A stretch of 64,000 nt of DNA from Bythopirellula polymerisocia (GTDB lineage Bacteria > Planctomycetota > Planctomycetia > Pirellulales > Lacipirellulaceae). The notes beneath the pieces were generated by a model. That model was not told the DNA's origin. It saw only the letters and a list, made by a program, of their open reading frames with translations, and did not search any database. The stretch covers positions 1,364,001 through 1,428,000 of the forward strand of contig NZ_SJPS01000001.1 in assembly GCF_007860015.1 (NCBI RefSeq), read 5' to 3'. The first letter of the stretch is position 1, and each line of letters starts with the position of its first letter. Made by a program: the position numbers and the translations under genes. Below are positions 42,023 through 51,300 of the stretch, piece after piece.

Positions 42023-44164
42023 GTGTCGACATCTTCCTCTTCTTCCTCCGATCCTTCCCAAGCCTCTGCGGGTCAAGGTGCTAGCGCGTCGATGGATGAC
42101 GAGGCTATTCAACGCGCGAAGTATGAGATTCAGAGCCTTGTTCAGGAGGTAGTCCAGCTCAGCAAGTCCGACATCGAGCCGGCCGATTTTTTCTCGGCGA
42201 CGATGGACAAGACCGTGTCGGCCCTCGCAGCGGTAGGGGGAGTGGTCTGGATGCTCGACGAGGGTGGGCCTCTCAAGCTGGAGTATCAGGTCAATCTTCG
42301 CGAGACAGGACTCGCTGAGAGCGAGGAGGCCCAAATTCAGCACGGTCGGCTGCTCACGCAAGTGATCGCCAAAGGGGAGCCGACGATCATACCTCCCTAC
42401 TCTGGAGGCGATGCAGAGAACGAAGAGGCTGCCGCGAATCCGACAGAGTTTCTCCTGATACTCGCACCAATCACTAGCGATCGGGGCGTCGAAGGGGTGA
42501 TGGAAGTTTTCCAACGCACCGGGGGTCGGCCCACCACTCAACGCGGCTACTTGCGATTCCTGGTGCAGATCAGCGACTTGGCGGGAGAGTATGTCAAGAA
42601 TCGCCGTCTGTTGCACTTTGCTACCAAGCAAACCTTGTGGGAGCAACTCGAAGCTTTTACTACGTTGGTTCACAAGGCACTCGACTCACGGGAAACAGCT
42701 TACACGATCGCTAACGAAGGACGCCGGCTGATCGGTTGCGACCGTGTCACGGTAGTACTGCGTAAGGGGACCAAATACCAGGTCTCTGCCATTAGCGGTC
42801 AGGATACATTCGATAAGCGCTCGAACGTGGTTCGACTGCTGAGAAATCTGGCGACCACCGTTTCGCGTACGGGAGAAGATCTGTGGTTCACCGGAGACAC
42901 AACGGATCTCGCTCCACAGGTAGAAAAGGCGGTTAATGCCTATGTTGATGAGTCTCATACCAAGCAATTGGCCGTGTTGCCATTGCGGGAGTCGGACAAG
43001 GATCTCGAGGAAAACACAGAAGAGAATCAAGACAAGCGTCGCGAAAACATCTTGGGCGCGATCGTCATTGAGCAACTTGTCGACAGTCGACCTCCTGAAG
43101 GGATGCTCCAGCGGATCGATGTGGTCCGCCGACACAGCGTGACATCACTAGGCAACGCTCAGGAGTTTGAAGGCCTTTTTCTTTTGCCCTTGTGGCGAAC
43201 TTTGGGCAAGACCAAGGTACTACTGACCGCAAGAAACCTGCCAAAGACTTTGCTGGCTGCGATAGCCATCGCGGGGGCAATTTTTGCCCTTTGTACAATT
43301 CCTTACGACTTCACTATGGTGGCCGATGGAAAACTGCTTCCCGAGCTGCGCCGCAATATCTTCCCCGGAATCGATGGCGAGGTGATCAAAGTGCCCGTCA
43401 GCCATGGAGAAGCAGTCAGAAAAGGAGACGTGCTTGCTCTCATGCAGAGTCTCGAACTCGAGGCGCAGTTTACCGAGCTGCAAGGAGAGATAGCGAGCAA
43501 CCTGGAAGAAACAATTACCACGGACCGCCAACGGCAGATGCTCGGCGATAATCCGCAGAAGGATCCCGCCGAGGTCGAACAGCTGACAGGTCGGCTCGCG
43601 CAGCTGGAGGCGACACGGCTTAGTCTGGAGAAACAGTACGAGCTCTTGGAGCAGAAGAAAGAGCGGCTCACCGTTACGAGTCCGATCGATGGAAAGGTGG
43701 TTACCTTTCGGGTAAGAGAGTTGTTGGAAAATCGCCCCGTCAGCCGCGGCAATCGGTTGATGGAGATCGCCGACCCGTCCAGCGACTGGGAGCTGGAGAT
43801 CTATGTTCCCGAAGCCAAGATGGGGCACGTCATCGAGTATCAGCAGAAGCTCCGGGAAAAAGACCCTGACGCCAAATTGCAGGTCTCCTTTATCTTGGCC
43901 ACGCACTCCGCCGATCATCTCACCGGCACAGTAGAAGAGATTGACACCAGCGCCGAGGTTATGGGCGAAGAGGGCAACACGGTCCGCATTCGAGTATCGT
44001 TTCCGCAAGAAGATTTGAAGCGACTGGTGGACGACCCGGCCAATCAACTCAAGGTAGGAGCTGACGCCAAAGCAAAAATCATGTGCGGCAAACAACCCGT
44101 GGGTTATGTACTGCTGCACGATCTATTTGAGTTTGTGCAGTCGAGAATATTGTTCCGACTGTAG
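42023..44164 (+). CDS. GAF-domain HlyD-family membrane fusion protein
   Basis: 713 residues in two halves. Residues 30-190 and 205-385 look like two GAF-type sensor domains on the cytoplasmic side (for example VGGVVWMLDEGG and RRLIGCDRVTVVLRKGTKYQ). One membrane helix follows (LLAAIAIAGAIFALCTIPY, ~405-425). The rest is a periplasmic HlyD-type adaptor: a lipoyl half-motif (FPGIDGEVIKVPVSHGEAVRKG), a coiled coil (about 475-550), the second half (TSPIDGKVVTF) and a beta-barrel, with an amphipathic C-terminal end (YVLLHDLFEFVQSRILF). The start is GTG at 42023. Together with the next two intact genes it makes a three-part export-like module, but no ATPase or RND pump gene is present. Coupling a small-molecule sensor to an adaptor is unusual. 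Confidence 0.85.
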   Translation: MSTSSSSSSDPSQASAGQGASASMDDEAIQRAKYEIQSLVQEVVQLSKSDIEPADFFSATMDKTVSALAAVGGVVWMLDEGGPLKLEYQVNLRETGLAESEEAQIQHGRLLTQVIAKGEPTIIPPYSGGDAENEEAAANPTEFLLILAPITSDRGVEGVMEVFQRTGGRPTTQRGYLRFLVQISDLAGEYVKNRRLLHFATKQTLWEQLEAFTTLVHKALDSRETAYTIANEGRRLIGCDRVTVVLRKGTKYQVSAISGQDTFDKRSNVVRLLRNLATTVSRTGEDLWFTGDTTDLAPQVEKAVNAYVDESHTKQLAVLPLRESDKDLEENTEENQDKRRENILGAIVIEQLVDSRPPEGMLQRIDVVRRHSVTSLGNAQEFEGLFLLPLWRTLGKTKVLLTARNLPKTLLAAIAIAGAIFALCTIPYDFTMVADGKLLPELRRNIFPGIDGEVIKVPVSHGEAVRKGDVLALMQSLELEAQFTELQGEIASNLEETITTDRQRQMLGDNPQKDPAEVEQLTGRLAQLEATRLSLEKQYELLEQKKERLTVTSPIDGKVVTFRVRELLENRPVSRGNRLMEIADPSSDWELEIYVPEAKMGHVIEYQQKLREKDPDAKLQVSFILATHSADHLTGTVEEIDTSAEVMGEEGNTVRIRVSFPQEDLKRLVDDPANQLKVGADAKAKIMCGKQPVGYVLLHDLFEFVQSRILFRL

Positions 44165-44170
44165 CGAAGG

Positions 44171-44200
44171 GGTTGAGTGTGGAGAGTTGAGGGTTGAGAG
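44171..44200 (+). repeat. T(T/G)GAG array, exact 7-nt period
   Basis: TTGAG, TGGAG, TTGAG and TTGAG occur at 44173, 44180, 44187 and 44194, directly after the GAF-HlyD stop codon. The same unit forms the left arm of the array at 18739. Confidence 0.8.
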
Positions 44201-44236
44201 CCAGAGAGAGTTTGGCGAGTGTAAGCTTGAATACAT

Positions 44237-44320
44237 CGAAAGTCCCGAAGGGACGGCGCTATAGTAGCCATGGGCAAGGACCAACGAGCCTTAGCGGGTT
44301 GGGGCGCCGCCCAGGGTTAG
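44237..44320. repeat. GC-rich structured intergenic repeat
   Basis: It contains GTCCC-GAA-GGGAC (44242-44254), CCAAC...GTTGG (44281-44302) and GGGC...GCCC elements and ends CCCAGGGTTAG. It resembles the 'AGTCCCGAAGGGACG...CCCAGGG' repeats that I remember from several bacterial genomes; no second copy is in this window. Confidence 0.4.
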
Positions 44321-44371
44321 ACGAAAATTACCGGATATCGGTCGAGCGGTTGACGTTCCATTCGTTGACAC

Positions 44372-44428
44372 ATTGCCGAGGCCGAAACAGTTCGAGGTAC
44401 AGCGCGAACTCTTTTCGGCCTCGGCAAT
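44372..44428. other. 57-nt near-perfect hairpin
   Basis: ATTGCCGAGGCCGAAA (44372-44387) pairs perfectly with TTTCGGCCTCGGCAAT (44413-44428). Inside, AGTTCG (44389-44394) pairs with CGAACT (44405-44410) around a 10-nt loop. In total 22 bp pair, with one 1-nt and one 2-nt internal mismatch. TTGACA precedes it at 44365. Confidence 0.8.
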
Positions 44429-44597
44429 GCGAGTCATGATTGCAAGCGTCTTGCTCGGCCGAGGAGCAAATTCAATACATTACCCATGGCGTCACGAAAA
44501 CTCGCTGAGGCTCGCTTGCGTTTGCCCTGGGCTTTCATAGAACCGCCCCTTTGGGGCTTTCTGAAAGCTGGAATATCGAAAAGTCAGGAACAGATTT

Positions 44598-45488
44598 ATG
44601 AGAACGTATTTACCCATTCTTTTAGCTGCCCTAGTTGCGACCTCTTCACGCGCGGAGCAGACGACGAGCGACCCCGTATTTGAGCGATGCATCGTCAAAG
44701 TGAAGGACGAAGTCGAGATCCCTGCCCAGAAGGACGGTGTTCTCATGGAGTTACCCGTTATTGAAGGCTCGCAAGTCAAGGCCAAGGAAAAGCTCGCAGT
44801 CGTCGACGACCGCGAAGCAAAGGCGGCCGTAAGAGCTGCGCAGGCTGGCTTAAGGGCGGCAGAGGAACGGGTCAAGGACGACATTGAAGAACAATATGCC
44901 GTAGCGGCAAGGGATGTCGCCAAGATTGATTTGAAAAAAAGCCAAGAAGCAAATCAACGTACTCCCGGATCGGTGCCAGACATCGAGGTTATTCAGAAAG
45001 AGCTAGTCGTTCAGAAGTCAGACCTCCAGATCGAGAAGGCACAAAAGGATCGGGTGATGGCCAGTCTTGAAGCCGACACCAAGCGAGCGGAGCTCGAAGC
45101 GGCACAAGTTGGCTTGGTAAAGCGTGTGATCCTGGCTCCCTTTGACGGGGAAGTTGTCAAGCTCTACCGCGAAAAATCGGAATGGGTCAATCCGGGCGAT
45201 CCTATTCTGACACTGATGCGTTTCGACGTGTTGCATGTCGAGGCTCAAGTTCCCGCTAGGCTTTATGATCGCAATGAACTCCAGGGTCGCGAGGTAACGG
45301 TGGCGATCCCCCGTGCCCGAGGCCGTGAGATTGCATTGCCCGGCAAGGTGGTCCATGTGGGTCAATTGATCGAAAGCGGAGGCAATTACCTCGTGCGAGC
45401 CGAAGTCGAAAACGCCAAAGAGGGAGGCTTCTGGGTCGTGCAACCAGGTATGGGTCAACGCGCGAAAATGACAATTCATTTGAGATAA
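44598..45488 (+). CDS. periplasmic adaptor (membrane fusion) protein, HlyD/RND type
   Basis: 296 residues with a signal peptide (YLPILLAALVATSSRA) and no lipobox. The lipoyl half-motifs (VEIPAQKDGVLMELPVIEG and LAPFDGEVVKLYREKSEWVNPGD) flank a long coiled coil (about residues 70-165), followed by a beta-barrel (RARGREIALPGKVVHVG). It probably links an inner-membrane protein to an outer-membrane or envelope component. AGGAAC lies about 9 nt before the ATG. It stands between the GAF-HlyD and PqqD-M50-HlyD genes on the same strand, so all three share the HlyD fold and probably work together. Confidence 0.87.
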   Translation: MRTYLPILLAALVATSSRAEQTTSDPVFERCIVKVKDEVEIPAQKDGVLMELPVIEGSQVKAKEKLAVVDDREAKAAVRAAQAGLRAAEERVKDDIEEQYAVAARDVAKIDLKKSQEANQRTPGSVPDIEVIQKELVVQKSDLQIEKAQKDRVMASLEADTKRAELEAAQVGLVKRVILAPFDGEVVKLYREKSEWVNPGDPILTLMRFDVLHVEAQVPARLYDRNELQGREVTVAIPRARGREIALPGKVVHVGQLIESGGNYLVRAEVENAKEGGFWVVQPGMGQRAKMTIHLR

Positions 45489-45489
45489 A

Positions 45490-45520
45490 GGATAGATGTC
45501 AGATGCTAGAGGTTAGATGG
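45490..45520 (+). repeat. AGATG-type array, exact 7-nt period (left flank)
   Basis: AGATG, AGATG, AGAGG and AGATG occur at 45494, 45501, 45508 and 45515. The array is inverted relative to the one at 45894-45925, and the two flank the frameshifted four-helix-bundle gene. Confidence 0.75.
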
Positions 45521-45913
45521 GGGAAACTATGGGAACCGAGATTCGTACCCATCATGACCTGAAGGTGTGGCAACTTGGAATGGATATTGCTGAACAGATT
45601 TATGCTTTTACTCGGCCCTTCCCGCGCGAAGAATTGTATGGCTTAACAAGTCAATTGCGACGCGCGGCAAGTTCAATCCCAGCGAATATTGCAGAGGGGG
45701 AATGGAAGGAACTCGACAAAAGAATATCTCCATCATCTTTCGATAGCAGTAGGATCGCTATGCGAAGTCGAAACATTCTTACAACTTTGCTTGCGATTGA
45801 AGTATGGAGAGCCTGAGAAATTTCAAGAACTGTTACTAATACTTTCGGAAGAAGGTCGAATGCTGAGCGGTTTACAAAAATCATTGCGATCGAAACTAAC
45901 CTCTAACCCCTAA
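45517..45913 (+). pseudogene. four-helix-bundle (S23-like) protein gene with a frameshift
   Basis: The first frame reads HHDLKVWQLGMDIAEQIY ... YGLTSQLRRAASSIPANIAEG, which is the standard start of the four-helix-bundle/S23 family. The continuation RNSTKEYLHHLSIAVGSLCE and the C-terminal helices are in the +1 frame (45689-45913). The break falls in a run of five Gs at 45696-45700; four Gs would restore GCA-GAG-GGG-AAT-GGA, one continuous 127-residue protein (131 from the ATG at 45517). The family is known from intervening sequences in 23S rRNA and from free-standing genes; its role is unclear. The shift may be a real mutation, slippage or a sequencing error. It sits between the adaptor and M50 genes. 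Confidence 0.85.
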
Positions 45914-45925
45914 CCTCTTCCCTAC
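45894..45925 (+). repeat. CTAAC array, 7-nt period, ending at the M50 gene start
   Basis: CTAAC occurs at 45896, 45903 and 45910, followed by a degenerate unit; the array ends directly at the ATG at 45926. It is the inverted counterpart of the array at 45490-45520. Confidence 0.8.
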
Positions 45926-48172
45926 ATGGCCACCCTCGCTCAAAGCATTGTTTCGAGTTCGTCGCGGAAGCTGGCGATCCGGGTACGGCCTGATCTGAAG
46001 GCTCGGAAGCAACGCTACCAGGGGCGGGTCTACTGGGTGGTGAAGGATCCTGTCGGGCTACAATACTTTCGGTTCGAGGAAGAAGAGTTCGCCATCTTGC
46101 AGATGCTCGATGGTGAATCGAGTCTCGAAGAAATCGCTGAACGTTTTGAAAAGGAATTCCCCCCACAAACCATCCGAGTCGAAGAGCTACAGAACTTCAT
46201 CGGCATGTTGCACCGTAGCGGGCTGGTGCTGTCCGACTCGGCGGGGCAGGGGGTCCAGCTCAAAAAGCGGCGGGATGAAAAGCGTAAGCAGGAGCTCATC
46301 CAAAACTTCAGCAATATTCTGTCGTTTCGCATGCGAGGAATCGACCCAGAAGGGATACTTAACGCGATCTATCCCTGGGTCCGCTGGTTCTTTTCCGTGC
46401 CGGCCACGATTTGTGCATGCATCTTGGCCTTTTGTGCCCTCTCGTTGGTCATCGTCCAGTTCGACGTCTTTCAATCCAAACTTCCATCCTTCCATTCCTT
46501 TTTCGCGGCCCAAAATTGGCTCGTGATTGCCGGTGTGTTGGCGATCACCAAGATCATCCACGAGTTTGGTCATGGCCTTTCCTGCAAACATTTTGGTGGC
46601 GAATGTCATGAGATGGGGATCATGCTCTTGGTGCTTACGCCGTGTCTCTATTGCAACGTGTCCGACTCCTGGATGCTCCCCAATCGATGGCATCGGGCGG
46701 CAATCGGCGCGGCGGGGATGTATGTCGAAGTAGTCATCGCTTCGATTGCCACGTTTATCTGGTGGTTCAGTGAGCCAGGATTCTTGAATTATCTCTGTTT
46801 AAACATCATGTTTGTCAGTTCTGTGAGTACCATCGTGTTTAATGCGAATCCGCTGCTGCGCTATGATGGATATTACATTCTCAGTGATCTGATGGAGATC
46901 CCCAATCTGCGGCAGAAGGCGAGCACCATTCTCAATCGCAAACTCGGCTGGTGGTGCCTGGGACTCGAAGAGCCAGACGACCCGTTCTTGCCGCATAGGC
47001 ATCAGGGGTGGTTCGCGCTCTACACGGTCGCGTCATTTTTCTATCGCTGGTTCGTTCTGCTCTCGATTCTGTATTTTCTCAACAAAGTGTTTGAGCCATA
47101 TGGCCTTAAGATCCTAGGGCAGGCGATTGCCTTAGCTTCGTTGTATGGCATGATCGTGATGCCGTTTTGGAAAGTGTTCAAGTTTTTCCGCATCCCGGGG
47201 AGGGTGAGCAAAGTGAAAAAGGTCCGCATGTTTGCGTCGCTGGCATTGTTGTCAGCCGTAGTCGGAGGAATCCTCTTCATCCCGTTTCCGTCGAGTGTGA
47301 CCTGCGAATTCGAACTCCAGCCGCGCGGAGCGGAGTCGGTCTACATTGATGTGCCGGGGACGCTTGAGGAAGTGATGATCGAGCCGGGCCAGCATGTGGA
47401 GAAAGACCAACTGCTTGCCCAATTAAGTAACATTGACCTGGAGCTAGAGGTCGAGCGATTGCAGGGTCAGCGTGAGGCAAACCAGGCCCAACTCGATAGC
47501 CTCTACCAATTGCAGTTTCACGATCAAAATGCAGGCTTGCAGATCGACGTGGTCCGCAAACGCCTGTCATCACTCGACGAGCAGCTTGCCCAGAAACAGC
47601 GAGATCTGGATCGACTCCAACTGATTGCTCCACGTGCTGGCACAGTGATTCCACCTCCGTATCGCCCTGAGGCGCGTTCCAACCCGGAGGTCGAGCTAGC
47701 CAGCTGGTCTGGTTGGCCCATGGAGGAAAAAAATCTCGGTGCCACATTCTCACCCGACGGATCAGAGAATTTGTTCTGCCACATCGGCGACCCCAATGAG
47801 TGGGACGCCGTGCTGGTGATCAATCAGCGCGACCTCGATCTGCTGCGAGAAGGGCAGGAAGTGCGGCTCATGTTCAATGAGTCGGCCTACCATGTTTTTG
47901 TCAGCACACTCGAATCAATGGCCGATGACGAAATGAAAAACATCAGCCCTCGGCTGGCTAGCACCTCGGGCGGCGCGGTCCCCGCGCAGCACGACCCTGG
48001 TGGCGAAGTCAAACCACTCACCACTTCCTATCAGGCCGAGGTAAAGTTAGACAATTCGCTAGGAATGTTCCGCAACGGCCTCACGGGCACTGCCCGCATC
48101 AAGACGGAGCCCCGCACCCTGGCCAGTCGACTGTTCCGCTACGTGAAGCGGACGTTTAATTTCGATTTGTAA
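45926..48172 (+). CDS. PqqD-like + M50 metalloprotease + HlyD membrane protein
   Basis: 748 residues in three parts. Residues 30-108 resemble a PqqD-like winged helix (YFRFEEEEFAILQMLDGESS ... LHRSGLVL), a fold that binds peptide precursors in RiPP pathways. Residues 150-440 form an M50-type intramembrane protease with the zinc motif HEFGH (212-216) and NPLLRYDGYY (308-317), which supplies the Asp ligand, among about eight helices. Residues 455-730 are an HlyD-like adaptor with lipoyl motif (IDVPGTLEEVMIEPGQHVEKD), coiled coil and barrel. YydH-like proteins and related planctomycete proteins share the M50-HlyD layout. It could process and export a peptide, but no precursor peptide or radical-SAM maturase gene is visible here. 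Confidence 0.88.
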   Translation: MATLAQSIVSSSSRKLAIRVRPDLKARKQRYQGRVYWVVKDPVGLQYFRFEEEEFAILQMLDGESSLEEIAERFEKEFPPQTIRVEELQNFIGMLHRSGLVLSDSAGQGVQLKKRRDEKRKQELIQNFSNILSFRMRGIDPEGILNAIYPWVRWFFSVPATICACILAFCALSLVIVQFDVFQSKLPSFHSFFAAQNWLVIAGVLAITKIIHEFGHGLSCKHFGGECHEMGIMLLVLTPCLYCNVSDSWMLPNRWHRAAIGAAGMYVEVVIASIATFIWWFSEPGFLNYLCLNIMFVSSVSTIVFNANPLLRYDGYYILSDLMEIPNLRQKASTILNRKLGWWCLGLEEPDDPFLPHRHQGWFALYTVASFFYRWFVLLSILYFLNKVFEPYGLKILGQAIALASLYGMIVMPFWKVFKFFRIPGRVSKVKKVRMFASLALLSAVVGGILFIPFPSSVTCEFELQPRGAESVYIDVPGTLEEVMIEPGQHVEKDQLLAQLSNIDLELEVERLQGQREANQAQLDSLYQLQFHDQNAGLQIDVVRKRLSSLDEQLAQKQRDLDRLQLIAPRAGTVIPPPYRPEARSNPEVELASWSGWPMEEKNLGATFSPDGSENLFCHIGDPNEWDAVLVINQRDLDLLREGQEVRLMFNESAYHVFVSTLESMADDEMKNISPRLASTSGGAVPAQHDPGGEVKPLTTSYQAEVKLDNSLGMFRNGLTGTARIKTEPRTLASRLFRYVKRTFNFDL

Positions 48173-48190
48173 GAATGATGCAGTTGATAT

Positions 48191-48265
48191 GTTAGCCGGC
48201 ACCGTCCCAGTGCTGTAGTCCGCACGTTGCATGCTTTAAACGGCACCGAGACGGTGCCGGCTAAC
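48191..48265. repeat. 16-bp perfect inverted repeat, GTTAGCCGGCACCGTC
   Basis: GTTAGCCGGCACCGTC (48191-48206) is the exact reverse complement of 48250-48265; a smaller hairpin CGGCACC-GAGAC-GGTGCCG lies within the right end. A single arm also occurs at 32717-32731. It lies between the M50 gene and the AsmA-like gene. Confidence 0.8.
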
Positions 48266-48375
48266 GTGCTAGCACTCCCCCAGCACGACTCGCTCTAGGC
48301 TCGATTCTCAAGTGGGCCTAAAATGGGACGTACAAATGGAACTGTGCGCAGTAGGGGCCGCGCAACTTCTCAGCG

Positions 48376-51300
48376 ATGGATACCGCTATGGCTCGGCGAC
48401 GGAAAACAGAGGAACGGCAACCGCGTCGCAAGAATCGGTTCAAGCAGCGACTGATTGTCTTCTTGCTGCTAGTCGTGGGTACCGTTGGGGCCCTGCCAAC
48501 CATCATTTCTCACTCACCTTTGCGTGATACGCTGCTGAATTGGCAAATGCCGCCGGGTGGGTGGTGCGTGCAGAGTGAACAAGGTGCATTCTCTTGGACT
48601 GGCGCGCAATCACTATCGAACGTGGCCATCATTGCCCCCGACGGAAACCCATTGCTGACAGCCGAGTCGCTCACCATCGAGCGCTCTCTCGCGGCGCTTG
48701 CGCTGCAATCGCGAATTCTCGGCACGACGCGCGTAGTGCGACCGGTAGCGTTTGTGACGACCCGCTCCGATGGTAGCAACGTGGAAGATTTTCTCTCGGC
48801 AGTCCGCAAACGAAAGGAGTCGCTCCCGGGAGAGACAGTTGACTCAACCAAATCAATCGCAGCGAAGATCACGCTCCAAGCGGAGATCGAAGACGGCCGT
48901 GTGCAAGGCTACGATGCGGTATCCGAGACCAAATGGCAGGTCGAAGAGGCCAATCTCTCTGCCGCCCTCTCCGCAGAGCGGGGACTCACCGCGGCGGAGG
49001 GTTCGGCCAATGTGCGGTATGCCGACGATCGAACTGGGCGGGTCAAATTTCGTGTCCAGGATGCCGACGACAACCAACAGCAGTTGGACCTGCTGGCCGA
49101 GGGATTGTTGCTCTCCCCCTTGAAACCCTTCTTGACGCGCACCGTAGGCGAGTGCCAATTGGCAGGCACCGCTGCGCTTGATGCGCATGCCCTGTGGAAT
49201 CCAAAGAGTGAGGGTCCACTTTCGCTCACTACTTGGGGACGGGCAGAGTGCGACGGACTCGCCTTCTCCGGCGAAGTACTCCAGGGAGATCGACTCGAAT
49301 GCAATCGGCTTGAAATTCCCTGGAAAGGAAGCTTCGCCCACGGTGAGCTTGGCATCAACGAATTGAAACTCAAATGCGATTGGGCCGATGTCGCCGCCCA
49401 AGGTTCGCTGGCCCTCGAGGAACTCAAGGCGCTGAGTCTCACAAATCTGCCGCACCGCGAGATGAAATTCTCTGGTAAGGTTTCGCTCGCGCGGCTAGCT
49501 CAAATGCTTCCCCATGCAATGCAAGTACGCGAAGGGGTTCGCATTGACGCAGGGGAGGTTGAGTTCAATGCCAATAGCGGCCTCCGTGAAGGCGCGTTTT
49601 CGTGGTCCACGGAAGTGTCCCTCGCGAATCTTGCGGGCCAGGATAGCAGCCGCCCGATTCGCTGGGAGGATCCTGTGCAGATTGCAGCCCAATGGAAGGA
49701 TTCGCCCGCCGGACCTCGCCTGGATCGCTTCACACTCACGGCCCCGTCTACGGCTGCTACGGTCGTATCGACCGATGACCGCATGCATGGTGATTTTCAG
49801 ATCGACTTGGAACAGCTGGTCGAGAAACTCGGGCAGTTCGTTGACCTGCAAGGCCTGGAGTGCCGTGGTTATGCGCGAGGTAACTTTCAATACACGACCA
49901 CTTCCGATACGCAGTTCGAGGCTCTCGCAGACGTGAAATTGAGCGAACTCGTGGTCACTCGTGGTGAACGACTGTTGTGGGAGGAGCCACAGTTGGTAGT
50001 CGACTTGCGGGCTGCAGGTCGCGCAGAACACATGCTGCCAAAATCGCTCTCAACCAGTTCGATGAGCCTGCATGGAGATCGCGATGAATTGGCAGTGACA
50101 CTGCTTGAAGCAGTTGATCTCAAGTCCGTAGCGAATTGGCAGGTGAAGATTGAGGGAAACGGACCCGTCGATTCCTGGGCAGGTCGATTGCGACCTTGGA
50201 TGCAGGGAATCCCCGACGAGATTTCCGGACAGGCCAAGCTGCAAGCCAAGCTTACCGTTGCTGAGAAGGAAATGGCCCTCAGCGAAATGGTGGGAAGTAT
50301 CGAAGGCTTACACATCCGCAAAGGCGAGATGGCGGTGGACGATCCCCAGGTGAATTTCTCGGGCGACTGCCTTTGGAACGCTGAGGCCCATCGATTGCAT
50401 TCGCGAGAGTTCCAATTGGCAGGGAGCATCGTGGCGTTCCGCTCGCGAGACGTGCGAGTTGATCTGGAGGAAAGCCAATCAACTTCACAAAAACCATTGC
50501 CAGTTGTGACCGGCGAGATTGCCTATCGAACCGATCTGGAACGGTTGGCATCGGCCGCAGGGTTAGTTGGGGGTCGCGAAGCCACTTGGCCGCGCGGCAC
50601 GGCTGCCGGCGTATTGCGGCTGGCCACCAACTCTGAACAAATTCTTGCGGACTTTTCTCTGGACGGCGAAGCAATTGCGTTAGTCAAATCGGCATCCAGT
50701 AGGAGTACGACAAAACAGCAGCCAATCATTGTGTGGTCCGAGCCTAAATTACGTACCACAGGCAAAGCAGTTTACAACATCGCCCGTGAGCAGATCGCGC
50801 TGGAGAAATTCAGCATCGATGGCCAGACAGTGCAAGTCACTGGCAAGGCTACCTGGGACAAGCCGACAGAGGGTGGAGAGATTGTGGTTCAGGGCAGTAC
50901 ACAATATGACCCCGCCTCGCTCGACCAGTTGATCGTAAATTACGCAGGACCTGCGGTGCGCGTTCAAGGGGATCGCGTCGTGCGATTTGAGGCCCGAGGA
51001 CGATTGCCCTCGCAAAGTGAGTCGGATCATTGGTCGCAATTGTGGCAGGCGACCGCCGAAGGGGGTTGGTCCAGCGCCTCGGTCTTCGGATTGCCCATCG
51101 GAACCGGCAAGCTGCAGGGCTCACTCGGAGCAGGGCAGCTTGTAATCGCTCCGTTTGATCTTGCGATGGGCGAGGGGAGGTTCATGGCGAGTCCTCGCGT
51201 GGTACTCGATCCGACGCCGCAGCAAATGTTCCTCCCGGCGGGTCCAATGTTCACGAATGTGCAGATTTCGCCTGCGGTCAGCGAGCAAATGCTCAAGTAC

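Larger units (their letters stand above)
44165..44597. other. 433-bp spacer holding four separate structured elements
   Basis: In order: a 7-nt-period array (44173-44198), a GC-rich structured repeat (44237-44320), a 57-nt near-perfect hairpin (44372-44428) and a small terminator-like hairpin GCCCC-TTT-GGGGC followed by TTTCT (44545-44562). The open frames here simply cross these elements. AGGAAC at 44587 is the likely ribosome-binding site of the next gene. Confidence 0.6.

Noticed and set aside
43220..44119. Long minus-strand frame of 299 codons opposite the GAF-HlyD gene
   Set aside because: It is a shadow of a strongly supported coding region; its translation is rich in His, Gly and Leu with no domain.
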